A stretch of DNA of 8,638 nt from Thiotrichaceae bacterium (GTDB taxonomy: Bacteria > Pseudomonadota > Gammaproteobacteria > Thiotrichales > Thiotrichaceae). Positions 6,205 through 8,638 of this stretch are shown in pieces. The position numbers and the translations under genes are program-made. Under the pieces are notes generated by a model, which was not told the origin of the DNA, did not search any database, and saw only the letters and a list, made by a program, of their open reading frames with translations. The stretch's first letter is position 1; every line of letters starts with the position of its first letter. The stretch spans positions 1 to 8,638 of the forward strand of contig JALVDQ010000347.1 of NCBI GenBank assembly GCA_027008885.1, given 5' to 3'.

Positions 6205-8638
6205 ATGAACATGCTGTTACTCAAGTTGTTTTCGTTACTGTTTCGCCTTAAGGAAATGCTGCAATTGCATTTCTTGCAATATGCGATTGTCACTTACAAG
6301 ACACGACCTCAAATCAAAAACAAATCCTTTGACAGGCAAACATTGCAGTATTTAAACCATGCCGTGTTTGTGGCTTATTTTGTCCTGAGATTGTTTGCAT
6401 TGGCGATTGCCTATCTGTTTAAAATAATAAAAACGATTATTTTGCCAAAAGATCACAGCATAAGTGCTATCTTGTTTTCATTTGTTAAGCTGCTTGTTCT
6501 GCTGTTCCCATTAAGTTTAAGTGCTCTTTACTGGTATCTTTCAGGAGATGTCGATCCAGCGCAGCTAAAGCGTTATCAAACACTGCATCTTTACAGAACC
6601 GCAACAGCAATCACCGATAGCCAGGGCAATATGCTGGGTGTAATGCCCAACCCTTTGGCTGCATCTGCAAAAAACAGTGGGTACTCGCAAGACGCTGACA
6701 CACTGTTTGTGAATAAAACACCAGACGTTTTTTGGGAGGTAATAAAGGCACAGCAGGATAAAAACTTGTCTTTTGACTATACTGACACTGGTTTAATGGA
6801 CGTTTTACTATTAAAAAAGAAAAATTATAAAGGTCTGAATCTGCTAAACCTTGTCAAGCGACCTGTTTATTCACTGTTCGGACAAAACATCAGGGCAGAA
6901 GACGGCTTGATCACCCAAATCATTCATAATCTTTATACTGAAAACTACTTTGAAAATCATTGTTCGATCGGCTTGTTAAAAAAGCTCAATATAAGATTTT
7001 TTAATGCAATCAATCACGCTCTCAGTGGAGTTTGCAGAACAACGGAAGAAATCAGGGCAGCACGTCACCTCTTCCCCTATCTGGCAAAATTTAACGGGCT
7101 GGAATTTAAACGCTGGACAGCCATGCACACGCCACCACTGATCTCGGGTCAATCGCTGCGAGGAATAAAAACAGTCTCGGAAAGCGTTTTTGCCAGACCG
7201 GTATCCGCTTTAAGCGAAGCACAACAGGCATTATTGGCAGCATCCTATCTGCATCAAATACCGTTTATATCACCCTGGGATGAGACACAGCAGCAACAGC
7301 GCGACAAAAACTGGCAACAACTGATTACACTGGCAATTAAAGATATTCAGAAAAGTTATGCGCCAACAGCTAACGCACAAACAACAAATCAGCCTGCAAA
7401 CAAAGCCGGCAAGATTATTGAAAGTTTAAAAGCACTACAAATTTCAGAAAAACCACGCTTGCCCTCCACTATCAAACAGTATTTTGCCACTTTGTCCAAA
7501 AAACAGCTTAAAGATTATGCTGATTTAGTTAAGCGCAACAACCTGTTTATTCAGGATTTTTCTGATCTGCTCAGCAAACGACTCACAGCGATTTATCAAC
7601 AACTGAAAAAAAATCAGGCAGTGACAGACATCATCATCACCCTCCCAAGCATGGCGAATAACCGTTTAAAAAATAAAATTAACCAGCTTATGCAGACTGC
7701 AATCAGCAATTGCCGCTCCTGTTTCAATCGTTTCCCCGGAAAAACACTGCAACAAAACGGTGCATTAATGCGTGTTATAATCTCGGATGAACAGGGCAAA
7801 ATAGTCAGGCTGTACCAGCAAGGCAAAACAGATAGCCGCGAGATAGCCAGTATCGCCATGCTCCCCGCAGCAATCTTGCTGGCATCACTCGGAGACAAGG
7901 CAAACACCCGCTTTTGTGATCTCGAATATCAAGGCATAAAAAGCCTGTCACAGGTACTTAAGTTTAGCGAAAAATCGTGCAATAAATTAATCAGGCGCGG
8001 ACGCACATTAAGCTTTAAAGAGGTTATTGCGGCATCAAAAAGCATACACCTGTTCTACCGTTTAATGCACAAGCAACTAAGCAAGGAACAACTGCATTCT
8101 TTATATCAAAACTTTGATCTTTTGCCCTCAATACAGAAGAAGTCAGCCAGCCTGGCAGAACTTGCTGCTGACCTCAGTTTTGGTCATGCACTCGCAAAGC
8201 CATCGGATGTGCACAAATTTGCGCATAAAATTACCCAGACACTATACAACTCGGAACTTGAAACCGACCCTTATCTTGTAGACCAATACCTGATTGCAGA
8301 CTACGGACGCTCAATTGAACTCTACTCTACCGGCTCTTTAAACTCAAAAAACAAGATTCAGCACTACCTAAAACGCTCATCAAGCAAACGTGAATTACGC
8401 AAAATATTAAGCGCACCTGTGTATAGCAACTCTGGCACGCTACAATCTTTTCAGAATATTCCCGGAGTGCGGTTTTTATTCGCAAAATCAGGAACCCGTT
8501 CCAGCTTAAATGCAATACAGGATAAATGGGCAGTTGGCGCATTTAAAATCAATGCCAAAAAATACACCTTTTTAATTTTTGTGGGCGCGCCACTAGCAGA
8601 CTCGCAAGGTTTGGGGCAGCATATCAGCCACAGAATGT
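6205..8638 (+). CDS. Degenerate class A penicillin-binding protein-like membrane protein (partial, runs off the window)
   Basis: The frame stays open for 811 codons without reaching a stop. Two hydrophobic segments lie at about 53-73 and 86-112. Residues 132-146 (ATAITDSQGNMLGVM) resemble the strand that opens class A PBPs. A GT51-like region follows (about 172-356). Its last motif is clear: SVFARPVSALSEAQQALL (327-344), close to the YFGRPVEEL-QQALL block of E. coli PBP1b. The catalytic positions look lost: the ED glutamate aligns with Gln184, GGSTxTQQ reads EDGLITQI (232-239), and the second glutamate aligns with Ile263. The transpeptidase-like region (about 470 onward) has SIAM (549-552) for SxxK, SKS (611-613) for SxN and an intact KSGT (761-764). 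A CxxC lies at 503-506. It is probably a pseudoenzyme, not a decayed gene, because the frame is intact. No ribosome binding site is seen, so translation is probably coupled to the gene upstream. Met3 is an alternative start. Confidence 0.8.
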   Translation, partial: MNMLLLKLFSLLFRLKEMLQLHFLQYAIVTYKTRPQIKNKSFDRQTLQYLNHAVFVAYFVLRLFALAIAYLFKIIKTIILPKDHSISAILFSFVKLLVLLFPLSLSALYWYLSGDVDPAQLKRYQTLHLYRTATAITDSQGNMLGVMPNPLAASAKNSGYSQDADTLFVNKTPDVFWEVIKAQQDKNLSFDYTDTGLMDVLLLKKKNYKGLNLLNLVKRPVYSLFGQNIRAEDGLITQIIHNLYTENYFENHCSIGLLKKLNIRFFNAINHALSGVCRTTEEIRAARHLFPYLAKFNGLEFKRWTAMHTPPLISGQSLRGIKTVSESVFARPVSALSEAQQALLAASYLHQIPFISPWDETQQQQRDKNWQQLITLAIKDIQKSYAPTANAQTTNQPANKAGKIIESLKALQISEKPRLPSTIKQYFATLSKKQLKDYADLVKRNNLFIQDFSDLLSKRLTAIYQQLKKNQAVTDIIITLPSMANNRLKNKINQLMQTAISNCRSCFNRFPGKTLQQNGALMRVIISDEQGKIVRLYQQGKTDSREIASIAMLPAAILLASLGDKANTRFCDLEYQGIKSLSQVLKFSEKSCNKLIRRGRTLSFKEVIAASKSIHLFYRLMHKQLSKEQLHSLYQNFDLLPSIQKKSASLAELAADLSFGHALAKPSDVHKFAHKITQTLYNSELETDPYLVDQYLIADYGRSIELYSTGSLNSKNKIQHYLKRSSSKRELRKILSAPVYSNSGTLQSFQNIPGVRFLFAKSGTRSSLNAIQDKWAVGAFKINAKKYTFLIFVGAPLADSQGLGQHISHRM

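Noticed and set aside
6205..8638. Pseudogene call for the PBP-like frame because catalytic residues are missing
   Set aside because: The frame is open for 811 codons with no frameshift or stop, and the fold-defining blocks and the KSGT box are kept, which fits a functional non-catalytic protein better than decay.

Overview
The window looks like a chromosomal segment of a moderately AT-rich gammaproteobacterium. The first half holds a conserved gammaproteobacterial housekeeping block: smg, dprA and a LysM protein resembling TsaP on the minus strand, with def diverging from them on the plus strand. The same divergent def/dprA arrangement is known from Escherichia and Pseudomonas. The genus cannot be fixed from this sequence; the small palindromic elements and heptamer repeats would suit a repeat-rich methanotroph or sulfur oxidiser, but that is a guess.

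Layout. Bases 1-411 are non-coding and hold a short heptamer repeat, a C7T7 tract and a palindromic MITE-like element (249-400) that starts 11 bases beyond the smg stop codon. Next come smg (412-882, minus), a 195-bp gap with a good sigma70-type promoter for smg, dprA (1078-2238, minus) and a tsaP-like gene (2255-3475, minus) only 16 bp upstream of dprA. A 239-bp divergent region carries an extended -10 promoter for def (3715-4224, plus). Immediately after the def stop codon is a second, unrelated palindromic MITE-like element (4226-4384), followed by 228 bp of repeat-containing intergenic DNA. fmt, which usually follows def, is not there.

The accessory part begins at 4613 with two tightly linked plus-strand genes. 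The first (4613-6202) encodes an unrecognised 529-residue protein with four predicted membrane segments and a large, probably periplasmic helical domain. The second starts 2 bases after that stop codon and stays open for 811 codons to the end of the window (6205-8638, partial). By its motif order it is a very divergent class A penicillin-binding protein: a GT51-like glycosyltransferase region followed by a transpeptidase-like region. By my alignment both glycosyltransferase catalytic glutamates, the SxxK lysine and the SxN asparagine are replaced, while a KSGT box is kept. This predicted PBP pseudoenzyme, paired with a novel membrane protein in a two-gene operon, is the best candidate for an undescribed system here.

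How the genes work together. Smg, DprA, the TsaP-like protein and peptide deformylase are core or near-core functions. tsaP and dprA are probably co-transcribed, which places a type IV pilus secretin anchor beside the transformation DNA-loading protein. The membrane protein and the PBP-like protein are probably translated together and may form an envelope complex acting on or sensing peptidoglycan; that function is inferred only from sequence and neighbourhood.
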